The notes beneath the pieces were generated by a model. That model was not told the DNA's origin. It was given only the letters and a program-made list of their open reading frames with translations, and made no database searches. DNA of 64,000 nt from Macrosoma leucophasiata (taxonomy: Eukaryota > Arthropoda > Insecta > Lepidoptera > Hedylidae), in NCBI GenBank assembly GCA_036365455.1, contig JAWQUS010000008.1, positions 25,527,501 through 25,591,500 of the forward strand. Direction: 5' to 3'. This document shows positions 29,959 to 41,483 of this stretch, piece by piece. Position 1 is the first letter of the stretch, and every line of letters begins with the position of its first letter. The translations under genes were made by a program, and so were the position numbers.

Positions 29959-30328
29959 GTGAGTAGCCACCGCCCTCTTCTTCTCACCAAAAAAAAAAAA
30001 ACAATTTTCATAACTTCCAATGATTTGAGACAACTTTTGTTGGTTACAGTTACGATCATTTTGAAGTGTAAGTGGAATTTGTTCAGAAATTGTTTTCATG
30101 ATATTATAGTGTCGTGAAGACGATTTTGGTTGTTGTTTCATGTTGTTTGTTCGCCGTGAAAAACCTGTTTCAGGTTGTTCGGCCTTACAGAATAGTTTGT
30201 GAATCATAATAAAATTGCGCGTAATGTGTGTCTTTTCAAAAATTCTAAAATTGATTTAATGTGGTTTTAAATTGGCGTTAGAATGTTTTGATTAGTTGGC
30301 AATCGTTTTTTTAAGTAACGATTTAATG
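29959..30328 (+). other. Start of the inferred first intron
   Basis: It begins GTGAGTAG, then poly-A and AT-rich noncoding sequence. No acceptor with a matching exon was found nearby. Confidence 0.4.
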
Positions 30329-30495
30329 TACAGCCCTGTAATTTCCCGCACAGAGGCTTAACACCTTAGGCCTCAGGAGTGGTAACGCATCTCTGCATTT
30401 TGACCTAGGCCTTTGTGTGGGTGTCTATAGGCTGCAGTCATCACTCAACATCAATGTGAACTGCATGCTTGTTTGCCACTTTCATTACATAAAAA
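30329..30495 (+). mobile_element. Metulj-like SINE (M), copy 8, 3' half
   Basis: TGTACAGCCCTGTAATTTCC through GTTTGCCACTTTCATTACATAAAA. It is close to the consensus of the other young copies, and 5' truncated. Confidence 0.92.
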
Positions 30496-30596
30496 GTATA
30501 TGAGATTGAAAGAGTTGCGACTTGCGGGAACGGTTAGGATCGGAAAAAGTTGTTGAAAGATTCAACAGGTCGCGCGGTCCCGCCTCGCACTAGTGG

Positions 30597-30626
30597 CCGC
30601 CCGCCGCCGCCGCCGCCGCCGCCGAC
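30597..30626 (+). repeat. (CCG)n microsatellite
   Basis: About ten CCG units, followed by CACCCCTGCACC. It produces glycine- or proline-rich chance ORFs on both strands. Confidence 0.8.
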
Positions 30627-30697
30627 CCACCCCTGCACCTTACAATCTCTGCGGTTTATCTTATACTCAGCCTGCGTTGCACCAAGATATTTGTTAA

Positions 30698-30755
30698 CTT
30701 TATTTACTTTACCTCTGCCTACCCCTTCGGGGATTACAGGCGTGAAGTTACGTCT
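30698..30755 (+). mobile_element. SINE T tail fragment
   Basis: CCTCTGCCTACCCCTTCGGGG then ATTACAGGCGTGAAGTTACG is the SINE T / LINE-W type 3' end, followed by long T-rich runs. Confidence 0.75.
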
Positions 30756-30794
30756 TTTTTTTTTTATTTTTTTTATTTCATTTTTTTTTTTTTG

Positions 30795-30952
30795 ATTGTA
30801 GGGATAACCTCCAGAAATACTCAACCGATCATGAAAATTCTTTCACAATCATAAAGCTACATTATTCAGGAGTGCTATAGGCTAAATTTTATTAGGATAG
30901 TCGTAATGTATCTAACATTCAATCCGCGCGAAGCCGGGGTGGGCCGCTAGTA
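30795..30952 (+). mobile_element. Helitron-like (Lep1-type) remnant
   Basis: Its 3' part reads CCGCGCGAAGCCGGGG then TGGGCCGCTAGT. A GC-rich hairpin ahead of CTAGT is, from memory, the end of nonautonomous lepidopteran Helitrons. Upstream ATCATGAAAATTCTTTCA recurs near 36,361. Confidence 0.55.
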
Positions 30953-30955
30953 TTA

Positions 30956-31594
30956 ATATACAATTCTTTTATTCATTTTAATTTAGCTACGCTTGGTTGA
31001 AGCGGTACATATAATTTTATAGAAAACAATTTATATATATCTGCTTTACTTGGAATTTGTTTTAAATAAATAATCTTATTTATTTTTCTTTTGCTTATCA
31101 CACCGTGATTTCCGTGACAATAACGAAAAGTGATGCGTTTAATTTCCATAACCTCGCTCTCTGCTTGCTGTTGTATCGCTCATTCAATTAGGTAGGTACC
31201 TGATTGTCGCGGTTTTCAATGATAACATTTTCTATGCGTTGCATTATTACTGGAGTGAAGGCATTATTACTGCTAACACTAAAACAAAGTCGCTTCCCGA
31301 TGTCAATCCCAATGTATGCTTAGATCTTTAAAACTACGCAACGGATTTTGATGCGGTGTTCTGAAATAGGTAGAGTGATTTAAGAGTGATTTAAGAAAGT
31401 GTTCATGTAAAATACATGCATAATACTTTTATTAGTAGAGAAATACTGATCGTTTTATGTTTCTAATGTGAAAAAAAAAATTTTTTTGCGCTTACATTGC
31501 AAATGCTGGCTGAACCCATATAGAGCAAAATAATGTACTACAGTATTGTACACCTTTAGTTTTACAAATATTGTCTGATGGTATATGTATATCT
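30956..31594. other. Unassigned AT-rich sequence
   Basis: AAACTACGCAACGGATTTTGATG near 31,330 resembles the interior of Lep1-type Helitron repeats. Nothing coding is seen. Confidence 0.4.
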
Positions 31595-31759
31595 CTAAGG
31601 CTGAGGCTACAGTGGGCAGCGACGCCAGCGACTTGCGATGCGACTGGAAGAGCGAATCAAAACGTACTACATACAGTGATTCAGTGTAGTCGCATACGGG
31701 AGCATTCATTAAGTTGTTTTATTCGCGCGCGTCGCGGCTTAATGTAGCCTCAGCCTTAG
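31595..31759. mobile_element. MITE-like element, 165 bp
   Basis: A perfect 17-bp inverted repeat (CTAAGGCTGAGGCTACA) extends imperfectly to about 30 bp at each end. The core is noncoding. Ends starting CTAAGG leave the flanking duplication ambiguous. Confidence 0.8.
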
Positions 31760-32552
31760 TAATATATAACTATTTTGTATAGCATTAATCTTTATCCAAT
31801 GAAGTGCCCCGGGCGGGTCGCTAGTAATTTAATAAAATATTTAATTTTCAAAAGAATTAGGTTCACTCCACCCGTGCGTAACTCATACCATTCTTTTTCA
31901 TAGACGCCTGTCTTTGTTATTTTAAAACGTAAAGTTCTGCAATTAACATAGTGAATTATATTTGAAATCAACGTTAAATGTAGAAGATCATCAACTTCGT
32001 TATTAAAAATTGAAATTAAAGAAAGAGAAAAAGTTGGTCATTATGAAATTAATTAACAGAGTTTGAGTCATACTGAGAAAAACTGTGATTATAATACAAT
32101 GTGCTGTCGTAAGAATAAATTTGTATCTTGAGACACAACGTAAGATGATGTAAACTAAGTACCTAAATCCACTACACTGTAAGAAAACTGAGAAAAGTAC
32201 ACGCACGCCTATATAGGTAGGTACATAGTAGGTACATTTGAAGAAAAATATGAACACCAAGCAATATATAATTATCGCAGACAATTTGCTGTAGTCGAAG
32301 CACGTCCAAAATGAAATGACCGCATGAATTAACAACATGCTTTAACTGTCAACACTGAAAAGTGTTTCAATTTGACAGCAAAATTCCATTTACAAAATGA
32401 TCCGCCATTTACTAAATTCATTAATTACAAAAAATGTGATAAATTAAGAACCGCTCTACCGATTTTGTGCAAACTTCACATAAACCATCTACTTAATAGT
32501 CCGAACAAAGCCTAAACATATGGTTTGGATAGGTGGGCCCGTTCTTGAGTTA
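31760..32552. other. Unassigned AT-rich sequence
   Basis: It includes a Helitron-like end (GGGCGGGTCGCTAGT) at about 31,812-31,827 and a 111-codon minus ORF at 32,338-32,003 that is hydrophobic and unrecognised, probably chance. Confidence 0.4.
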
Positions 32553-32971
32553 TATAAATATAACTACGTTATGAAAAACCGACTTCAAAACTGAAAAGTA
32601 AAAAATAATGATTTAATTGTAATTATATACTACCTATTATTTATATGTACTATTTACTAATAGGTTTGAAATCAGTGCCAAGCCTTAAACAAATAATTAT
32701 ATTTTAATCACTTAAATATGAATACGAGCATATTAATACACTGAACAAAACGTAACCGGCGAATCGTGGGTGTTTGCATGCATGCTTGAATTCATGCATT
32801 TACCTCTGCCTACCTCTTCGGGGATTACAGGTGTGAAGTTTGGCACCGACTTCAAACCTATTAGTAAATAGCACATATAAATAATAGGAAGTACCTATAT
32901 AATTACAATTAAGTCATTATTTTTTACTTTTCAGTTTTGAAGTCGGTTTTCCATAACGTAGTTATATTTAT
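32553..32971. mobile_element. Long-arm foldback element holding a SINE T fragment
   Basis: The left arm 32,553-32,687 (AACTACGTTATG, CCGACTTCAAAACTGAAAAG, ACTAATAGGTTTGAA) is repeated in reverse complement at 32,842-32,971. The arms are about 130 bp with small indels. The loop contains SINE T body and tail (ACCTCTGCCTACCTCTTCGG). It is noncoding. Confidence 0.85.
32748..32840 (+). mobile_element. SINE T fragment inside the foldback loop
   Basis: AAAACGTAACCGGCGAATCG, TTTGCATGCATGCTTGAAT and the tail GGGGATTACAGGTGTGAAG match SINE T copy 1. Confidence 0.85.
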
Positions 32972-32974
32972 TTA

Positions 32975-34074
32975 ATACTTTTTAGTTTATTGCTGCATTG
33001 TCATTTAGATTAATGTTCACATCTGTTAAATTTGTAAAATCTGAATCTTTTACCTTCGAGACAATAAGATACCTAATTTAAATTGTTTAGGTGTGTCGAT
33101 ACAAAATTATTACACGACTATACGAAATCAATGAAAAATTTTTATCCACGGAGTAGGAGGAGGAGGCAGGAGGCATTAGGAGTAAGTATGCTGTGTTGTA
33201 TAGCCATTAGTACCTCGACCCCCGAACCATCCCCCCCCCTGTCGCACTTCACGCGCGGAGGGAGGGATGATGTTTAGTTAATTTAAAGCTGTGTTGTGTC
33301 GTCGATGAGTAAATGTGTCATTGTCACTAAACTTGTTGTCATCTTGTTGTCATGCGCATTAGGACTATCTAGAACGTCAGTGGATTCAACGCACTGTATG
33401 CCAACTCGCCGTCTATTCTTATTCCTTTAGTCTGAGGTGAAAGTAAGTAAAAAATGCTCATAAAATGAAAAATAATGGACCTATCTGAATCAATTTTTTA
33501 TGGGACTAATTCGAAACTATTCCGCATCAAACAAAAGTAGAATTACGTAAATCGGTCCAGAAATCTCGGCGAAATACGCGTACATTCATAAAAAAAAAAT
33601 ACCGTCCGAATTGAGAACCTTCTCGTTTTTTGAACTCGGTTAAAAATAAGTACGAAAAGTGGCATTGATTAAATATATATATATATATATAGATTAATCA
33701 ATGTCAAAGTTATTATTGAAATTGTGGTCAATTAGATTTTATTAAAGTGATAAAGTTTTATTGAAGATTTTAATAATTTAGTTTCAATATTTAGCATTAT
33801 TTTAGGATAATAATAATAAAGTTCGAATTACAATAATAATATTTTGACATATTTTATTAAGTGTTTGGATATTTTATACACCAATGGTAGGTGTGATAGT
33901 GCTATAATGTTATTATCTCACCATCTGTACCTACATGTACCCACTACATTTTGGTAAATAAATGATTATGATGAATAATATATATATATATTTATTTAGT
34001 CAAATTATCAAGTCAAACATTAATCAATCACAGCAATTAATAAGTGCAATATTATCACGTAGGTATTATGTTTA
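32975..34074. other. Unassigned AT-rich sequence with a known-type dispersed repeat
   Basis: 33,540-33,645 (CGGTCCAGAAATCTCGGCG to TTTGAACTCGGTTAAAAA) is a dispersed noncoding lepidopteran repeat from memory. A (TA)n run at 33,671-33,691 is flanked by CATTGATTAA and its complement. Another (TA)n lies at 33,981. A purine-rich GGAGGAGGAGGCAGGAGG lies at 33,159. Confidence 0.45.
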
Positions 34075-34170
34075 AATACATAAACACCAAGACCCGAAAC
34101 AAATATCTGTAGGCCTTAGAAATAAACGCCCGGGCGCGGAGATCGAACCCGCGACCCTTCAAATCGTCAA
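34075..34170 (-). mobile_element. tRNA-headed SINE (U), copy 2
   Basis: ACCCGAAACAAATATCTGTAGG and the B-box complement GATCGAACCCGCGACCC match the copy at 25,375-25,560. The A-box end is truncated. Confidence 0.65.
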
Positions 34171-34204
34171 ATACCTAGGTGTATGATAAGATTCGTGGAT
34201 GTGA

Positions 34205-34450
34205 ATATATTTTTAATGTCATGAACTGGAAAACAAGCATACAGTTCGCATTGATGGTAAGTGAATACTGTCGCGTTAGGATTTTTATCGTAGATATGCG
34301 TTGCCATCCGTGGTTCTAGGTTGTTAGACCTCTGTGCCTGTAATTACAGGGTCTTACATTATCTCCTGACCGGAATACGAATATATATAATATATATAAC
34401 GCTTAATACTTCCGTTTAACCGGCAAGCAGATTTCTAACTTAGTTTTCCT
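34205..34450 (-). mobile_element. Metulj-like SINE (M), copy 9
   Basis: Minus-strand copy with GGAAAACAAGCATACAG at its 3' side and CCTGACCGGAATACGA toward its 5' side. A TATATA run has expanded at 34,381-34,400. Confidence 0.8.
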
Positions 34451-34471
34451 GGTGATAGATGTTAAGTGTCT

Positions 34472-34735
34472 TAACTCCAGGGCGTAGGCAAGGGATCACC
34501 CACCACATTACCTAATCCATCTGGCGCCAAATGGTGGTGTTTTGTTCACTATTGTCTTCCGGTTAGATTATAATGTATGGCCCCGTTATTACTATCACAG
34601 ACGCCAAACTTTTAAGGCCTCAGAAATGACAACCTATTTGACCTCTTGTTTTTGTTAAGATGTCTATAGGCTACATTATGGTCTTACCATCCGTGTGCTT
34701 GTTTGCCGCCGGCATAATATAAAACAAATGAAGAT
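34472..34735 (+). mobile_element. Metulj-like SINE (M), copy 10, diverged
   Basis: Plus-strand copy facing copy 9. GGCGTAGGCAAGGGATCACC, CATTACCTAATCCATC, GTCTTCCGGTTAG and GTGCTTGTTTGCC are recognisable. With copy 9 it forms an imperfect inverted pair about 20 bp apart. Confidence 0.8.
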
Positions 34736-35274
34736 CCAGTGTGTGGATTTCTTATGTAATTATTGCTTAGAATCACTCAGTCCTAAGAAAAACTCCGTGA
34801 AAAACGTGTGAAAATCCGTTTGGTAGTTGCAGATTACCGCGTGTAGAGAGGCGGCTGGTAGAGTGAGTTCTATTAAATAATATCTTGTCATAATACTTAC
34901 TATGTTATAAATAACCAGTCGCTGTGAATAAATAATAGCTGTTGTATACATACCTACCTACATATCTAAACAATGTCGCAATTACCTACGTATTAAAATG
35001 TGAGCGAGCTAATTACGCGTTTAGTGCGATTTTTTTACCTGATCTTGTTGAATGCGTTGCAAGGCATTCATGCTAAAACTAATTTGTCTTTCGGAACCGT
35101 AATTTCACGTGACGTACGAAGCTGGCAGCTTTCAACACCATGGAGTAGGTACCACCGATCGTTAACTTTTTGCTAGGCATGGCACATTAGTGAAAGAAAG
35201 AAAAGGCAGGTCGTTTTTTGAAGTGAAACCTTTAGCATAGTTGTGATTTGAATGTCGATGAAACGAAATTGACG
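34736..35274. other. Unassigned sequence
   Basis: No ORF or repeat recognised. Confidence 0.4.
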
Positions 35275-35366
35275 GGTTTGCCACTAGCGGTCACCCATCA
35301 CACTCCCGACCGCGCCCGTATCGCACAACCGAGCAGATCGCCTGCGATCTACACCAGCCGCGCCCT
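35275..35366 (-). mobile_element. 5S-type SINE (S), head fragment
   Basis: Minus-strand head with GCGGTCACCCATCACACT, GACCGCGCCCGTA and GATCTACACCAGCCG, the complement of the 5S-like region. The body and tail are missing. Confidence 0.85.
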
Positions 35367-36111
35367 TCGAGTTTACTGTATCCAACAAGAAATATTGTAA
35401 TTTAAAATATTTTAACTCAATGCGAGTGAATTTAGAAATTAAAGAAAAAATGTAAAGAAAAATTTGACTTCAGGCAGGAATCTAACTAAAAGAAAAGAAA
35501 TATTGAACATCAACTTTCGGAAGGATCTCATTCGCACCTTACGTGTTCCGTTGAAATTCAACCCTGGTTGGGGAAACTTAGCCAAATAAAACAGACGGTG
35601 TCAAGTCTAACTGCCATGTTTTGTTAATAGTGGATGTGTGTGTTTGAAGAAGCGCGTTTGCGATTACCTAGCGTCTTGATTTTTCTTGCCCTTTTTTAGC
35701 CACCGTCGAGAGCAGTATCGATAATCTAAAAGACGTTAATTAGAACAAAAGCTATTTAGTTAGGCGATCGAGCCGCTGACGATGCGAACGCTCATGAACG
35801 ATGTTAACATCTATTTTCCAGTTGGTCCTGGCTGGCTTCTTGTCAAACTTTGTGACGTAACAAAAAAAACAATCTTATATGTAAAATTCTCGTGTCACAG
35901 TGTTTGTAACAATACTCCTCTGAAACGGCTGCACCGATCATTATGAAATTTTGTGTGTATATTTGATAGGTATGAGAATCGGTTGTAGTCTATTTTTTAT
36001 ATCCCTAAATGGTAAGAGTAACCTACCACAATTTATTTTCTTATTTTTGGGACAGAATTTTTTAGGCGACATGAAGTTTGCAGTTAGTAATACCTATCAA
36101 TAATTCTATAA
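35367..36111. other. Mostly unassigned; Helitron-like interior at the end
   Basis: 35,880-36,030 (GAAACGGCTGCACCGATC, TGAAATTTTGTGTG) has the interior signature of Lep1-type repeats. The rest is unrecognised. Confidence 0.4.
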
Positions 36112-36287
36112 TCCTTACTAATATTATAAATTCGAAAGTAACTCTGTCTGTCTGTCTGTTACCTTTTCACGTCCAAACGACTGAACCGATTTTAATCAAA
36201 TTTGGTACAGAGATAGAGCTGACTTTGAGAAAGAACATAGGCTACTTTTCGACAACCACGCGGGTGAAGCTGCGGGCAACAGCTAGT
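36112..36287 (+). mobile_element. Lep1-type nonautonomous Helitron
   Basis: It starts TCCTTACTAATATTATAAA, contains CTGAACCGATTTTAATC, and ends CGGGTGAAGCTGCGGGC then AACAGCTAGT. A TC start, a GC hairpin near the end and a CTAG-type end are Helitron features I remember from Lepidoptera. It is 176 bp and has no Rep/helicase. Confidence 0.75.
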
Positions 36288-37937
36288 ATTATTATAAATA
36301 GATAAAGTGTGTAACTTTGTTTGTTCGTTTGTAGGGGCTAATCTTCGGAAATAATGAAAAGATCATGAAAATTCTTTCAGAATCAGAAAGCTACACTATT
36401 TGGGATTGCTATGATAGCTATGATAGCTATGATAATGGAATGAAGTATTCAGTAGGTATGATCTGTAAGTTATCTAGTAGGAACGAGTACGAACAGTAAT
36501 GACACAGGAAGTTCTGTGAAAAATTACCCATGTGTGTCCTTGTGTGATTGTTTCCCATTTATTACTAGTGTTTGTATGTGCATCATTTATCATAACTCAT
36601 CTAGTGTTCAGCTATTTTTGTACCTGATGTATTGTCACGCTCACAGTCACGCTAATTTTAATGGTAGAGCACCAATTCTCGCGAGAGCATATCAATAAGT
36701 TCAAAGCTTTTTATTGCAAACTTGCTGATTCGACAAACCTCGTTCTGCCAAACAATGAATATTAAAGCCAATAAATGTTCAAGCCATTACATTATTAAAA
36801 AAAACCACCAAGCGAGTCTCATCATCGGTGTTAGCAACGCGTTTAAATGGTTTGAATTCAATTTATTTTCCTTCGCGCACTTTTTTATGTTACCTGAAAT
36901 ACTATAGACTTATTCTTCTTTCTTCTCCTTATAGGTTTTCCTGTTATTTATAGGTATATATATATATATATATATAGGGATAAAGAGTGACATTGTGTAT
37001 TTTTTTTTCATTTATCATTCTGTAGATTCAGAGATAAACGGAAGAGCAAAGGGAATACTTAGCGTCAGTGACATGCTTCGCACCTGGACCTCATCGAATC
37101 TCTGCTCCAAACTAGAACGTCGAAGTCACTTACTTGTATTTTACGTGATCCCTTGACTAGGAGGCGTGTTCTGTATCTCGGTTGACGTGTTCTGTATTTT
37201 GAAAGCCAATTTGCTGTACATTGCTATTTTGACGTACTAAAACTTTATTAAGGGGTTAAGTAGCCTGAATGACCTTGGCAAAACGGAGCTCATCAAATAT
37301 TTGTCAAAATTTGAGCGATCTAGCGGATACTCGCTGTACTTGGTCGAAACGATCAAAGATTAAGTATTTGTAGAAGAGACAAGCATTGTTGTGCTTATTA
37401 ATGTTGCATCACAGTGATTATACTACTAGAACAATTTGAATACAAGTTTCGCTATTGGTACGGGTAGCGAGCGAAACTTGCTTGATTTTTGCTCGTTAGT
37501 TATGACTGACGCATTGCGAGCGGTCTAATCTTGGATAATTTAAAAACTTAATATTTTATATACATAAAAATGGTGGGCTGTTGTGCTATGTATGACTGTA
37601 TGGTGATAAAACTTTAATGAACGAGCTCGAAGGCGTGAACACCTCCATGTCACTTACTTTATCTACCAGTAAATGATAATCTCGATGTTCACCGTTATCA
37701 TGTTCTGGAAAGGTGGTAGTATACACTAGTATACAGTGGTAGCGTTTCAGTTGCCATACTCCAGGGTGAACGAGCACCACTGCATTTCCCAATTTACTTT
37801 CACTAAATGTACCCCAAGCACCCCAAGAAACCTCAAAATTGATACTCATATCATATTCTGAAAAAGATCTATAAGCCATCTTGGATCAGCAAACGGATGC
37901 CATTTTCGCAATCAGCACCCCATGAAACCTAGAAATT
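36288..37937. other. Unassigned sequence
   Basis: Includes three direct copies of CTATGATAG at 36,409-36,435, (TA)n at 36,955-36,975, and a short hairpin CAAGTTTCGCT / AGCGAAACTTG at 37,443-37,480. A very diverged SINE-M trace is possible at 37,620-37,745 (GAACGAGCTCGAAGGCGTG). No supported gene. Confidence 0.4.
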
Positions 37938-38704
37938 GATCATCATCATCTGATGATGATCAATTCAGCCAAAAGACGTCCACTGCTGAACAAAGGCCTC
38001 CCCCAAAGAATGCCACAACGAACGGTCCTGGGCCGCCCTCATCCAGCGATTGCCCGCGACCTTCACCAGGTCGTCGGTCCATCAGCGAAGCATGGGCCTC
38101 CCGCCTGCCCACGCTTCGCTTTCCGGACGCCACTCGAGAACTGCTCTGCCCCAACGGCCGTCAGTTCGTCGAGCTATGTGCCCTCCCCACTGCCACTTGA
38201 GTCTCGCTATTCGGTGAGCTGTGTCGGTAACTTTGGTTCTCATGCGGATCTCCTCATTTCTGATTCAATCTCGCAGAGAAACTCCAAGCATAGCTCTCTC
38301 CATTGCTCTCTGAGTGACCTTGAGCCTTCTTATGAGGCCCATAGTGAGCGACCACGTTTCTGTCCCATAAGTTATCACTGGCAACACACACTGGTCAAAG
38401 ACCTTTTCCTTGAGACTCGGCGATTGACCTCTTTCTCGAAGTTGGACCGACCTAACTGGACCGTTTGTCCCAGGTATACATAATTGTCGACAACTTCGAG
38501 TGTAGTACCCTCGACCATAACAGGAGTGGGTGTAACATAGACATTTGACATGATCTTCGTCTTGTCCATGTTCATTTTAAGGCGTTGAGAGACCCTACTG
38601 AGGTCATTGAGCATTGTGTCTTCCAAGGTCTCAGCCATGACTACGATATCATCTGCAAATCGGAGGTGGGCGATGTACTCGCCGTTAACATTGATGCCGA
38701 GTCC
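37938..38704 (-). mobile_element. RTE LINE 3' fragment
   Basis: Minus-strand RTE end with a (ATG)n-type tail forming a palindrome at 37,935-37,964, then the 3' region TTCAGCAGTGGACGTC in element sense. Coding remnants include RFADD, MAETLED and NMDKTKIM, then LEVVDNYVYLGQTVQLGRSN. An internal deletion joins sequence near 38,416 to the 3' region, and frames are disrupted. Confidence 0.88.
38375..38680 (-). pseudogene. RTE reverse transcriptase remnant
   Basis: The minus strand shows the FADD box (sequence near 38,660), then MAETLED, SRVSQRL, NMDKTKIM and VDNYVYLGQTVQLGRSNFEKEV. It matches residues from about 745 of the intact RTE at 61,467 with a short deletion after LED. The frame then diverges (SRKRSLTSVCCQ), so it is dead. 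Confidence 0.85.
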
Positions 38705-38734
38705 TTTCTAATTCAGAAGCCATTTTCGCTCCTC

Positions 38735-38870
38735 TACCTCTGAACACATCTGTAAATTATATATACTCTACCTGTGAACAAAATTTCATCGAAATCCGTT
38801 CAGCCGCTATAGCATGACTGAACAACAACAAACACATATCCATACTTTCAGATTTATAATAGTAAGATTG
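38735..38870 (-). mobile_element. Lep1-type Helitron fragment
   Basis: On the minus strand it reads TCTTACTATTATAAATC ... CTGAACGGATTTCGATG, matching the start of this repeat type. The 3' hairpin end is absent. Confidence 0.6.
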
Positions 38871-40132
38871 AAAAATACCTGTATATAACTAACTTAATTA
38901 TATCCTACACAAAAAATAGGTACCTACTTACTTACTCATATATAAATTACACGTAGGTATAGCAAGTATAAAGAGTAATCAACTATATATGTGAACTCCT
39001 TCAGTTAATTTGTGTTTCTTTTTCTACGTCAATGATCCGTGTTGCAATGTCAATATTGTCAATGTATTTATATTCTATGACAACAAGATAAAATCAACTC
39101 GCGCAAAAACATAGGAGATGGCCACTATTTGGTAAAATATTAAGTCCGTAAACACTCTTGTTGTATAGTAATACATATTTTTTGTAAGGTTTTACTCATA
39201 ACATTGCAGTAACATCCCAAAATACGTAAGTTTATGTTCCGGCAGCACGCTGTACGTCCTCCCGTCACAAGGGGCCGTAGCCGACTAGCCAACAGATGTT
39301 GACTGGAGATTACAGTATGGCGGGACGAAGAAGCTTGCGCTCATGCACGGAAATTTCGAGTTTTTATTAATTTTCAGTAATAAAAAACACCAAAAAAAAT
39401 AAAACTCTTAATTAAAACTGTAAGTAATTTAAAGCCTTTTCATTTGCAATAAAAACGAAGCAAAAAGATTGTGCCGTTTTGGAGAACATTTGCATTTTAT
39501 GACAAAAATGGGTGAAACATTTTGAAATGTTTTTTTCTAAAAGGGGGTTTGCAAATATAACATTCTGTTCAAGTCAAAATATTAATTGAATCCTTGCCTG
39601 TCGTCATGTATTTTTATATTACGGATTCAATTAACAGTTTTTTCTAGAATTTGACTTAAATCATGTACGAATTTAGGCATTTCATCTATCTTAAGGCCTT
39701 AAAGTGATAATTACAATCATGTTAGAAAAACAGCGATCTTATTGTAAAGTCCCCAGAGCACTTTTCTCACCGACTCAGGACCCCATCGTAGTAGTGGCCA
39801 ACTACGACTAGGTACCACTTGACTACTGAGGCCGAATTTGACCCAAAGTTTTCTTAAAAAAAAGATTTTAGAGAATAATGTATTTGGGAAAATATAATAT
39901 TTGGGATTTATTTTAAGTCTAGGAATTTCGCTAAAATTCAAAACATCGTTTGAATAATTTATTCTCGGAGCGTACAGTAGTAACCGAAAAATACAGCAAA
40001 ATATGTCGAAATACCTTTATTTAACTGGCTTAAATGCTTTATTAAATTATGCCAGTTTCATGATTTTTAAGTAAAATAGAAAACTGGTTATTCATACTAC
40101 TGTTATAAAGAGATGATCGATTATGTATATGT
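38871..40132. other. Unassigned AT-rich sequence
   Basis: No recognised element. A palindromic ATTGAATCC / GGATTCAATT pair lies at 39,585-39,631. Confidence 0.4.
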
Positions 40133-40134
40133 TA

Positions 40135-40792
40135 CGGTAAATGTAAGCAATCGGTAATTATCTATAATTACTGGTGATTATAGATAATTACCAACGCACA
40201 TGGTAAATGTAGTAAATTATCCAAATTTACCGGTAATTATATAAAACCCCCGCGCGACCGTGGTAAATGTTGACATATAGCCTCACAGGGTCACAGGGGC
40301 TACGACTTATTCCTGAGTGATGAGCTTTATTTTTCATAAACTGAATAAATTTTATTCCTTCGGACCATTTTGTGGTCTCATTTGTTTCGAACCAAGTAGC
40401 CAACATCTTTTTATTAGGGAGTAGATGAATGAATCATTCTCTCTTGGGCAGGCAAGACTGGGACCGTGGGCGCCCCCGACTTAGCCAGATTAGGTCGAAG
40501 GGTGTTGTTGGACGGAATGTTTGATCTCTTGATATTTGAGGAATATTTTTGTTTGTCTGATGTTGTTTGTAAACGAATTTTTATTATAATTAGGACTAGA
40601 ATTGTTTTTATTTTATTAAACATTGGATTCCGATGTTTGATTTTATTATTACTAAAAGGGTATGGAAATTTTATATAATTGCCGGTGAATGTGATCAATT
40701 GTGATAGTTTTTACCACCTTTACCACGAGCACTGGGAATTATGCATAGTTTCCGGTAATTATACATAATAACCACACTATCCACATTTACCC
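40135..40792. mobile_element. Nonautonomous DNA element, 658 bp, TA flanked
   Basis: TA occurs at 40,133 and 40,793 outside ends reading CGGTAAATGT and, inverted, GGGTAAATGT. Within about 110 bp of each end the motifs GGTAATTAT, TATAATTACYGG and GTGGTAAA recur, the right end as the reverse complement. Such subterminal repeats are usually transposase-binding sites. No transposase frame is present. It fits a Tc1/mariner-type or related nonautonomous element. Confidence 0.7.
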
Positions 40793-40899
40793 TATCTATC
40801 TATATTTTGTCCAACAATGTGATGCTAATGAAAAGTACAAATATACAATATTATTGAATTTTAACATCTAAGTAAATAAAAACCAGAGACTTTAATGAG

Positions 40900-41065
40900 A
40901 GATAGATTGCCTTGCCACTCTTGAGGTCTTAGTTGTTAAAACTCAGAAATTACGAAGCCGTACATTATCTGACTGCAACACGATAGTGCTGAACTCTACC
41001 GTTTAGCGGCAAGTAGATTAGGTAATGAGGTGTCAGTCAGTCACTGAAGCTCTACCACCAGTGTA
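40900..41065 (-). mobile_element. Metulj-like SINE (M), copy 11
   Basis: A minus-strand 5' half with CACGATAGTGCTGAACTC, GCGGCAAGTAGATTAGG and CTCTACCACCAGT at the 5' end. Confidence 0.85.
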
Positions 41066-41483
41066 AATGTTAGCAAATTAGATGATATTATATTGTATTA
41101 ATTGTATACAAGAGATCGTGTGAACTCTTAAACTGCAAGGTCATACAATGACGTGTTTTAAAGAACATGTTAAATTATATTCAAATATATTTAAACAAGT
41201 TCTGCAGTCGTCCCGTTGCACATTAGAAATACCCACAATCTTGTGACTAAATTTAAGTCACTTATTAATAAAGATAGATTAATTCAAGCTTACCTCCCGT
41301 CAAATTATTTGCAGGGCAATGGGTACCTAAGTACGAGTGCCTACCTACCACATGCGCCATTGTCGTTTTATTAACAACTAACTTTAAAAAATAACCAGTG
41401 AATTTAATTCTGACCGTGAATGAGCTCATAGTAGCATCTGTCTATGTCCAGGATTTGATAAGTTTTTTATGTTTTTAATTATA
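41066..41483. other. Unassigned AT-rich sequence
   Basis: It ends at the TA (41,482-41,483) flanking the mariner. Confidence 0.4.

Noticed and set aside
29697..30117. 89- and 130-codon plus ORFs overlapping the host exon
   Set aside because: They are in other frames, Arg/Ala/Thr-rich by composition, and ignore the splice donor at 29,959.
33671..33691. Regulatory TATA region
   Set aside because: It is a (TA)n microsatellite between short inverted flanks, with no gene downstream.
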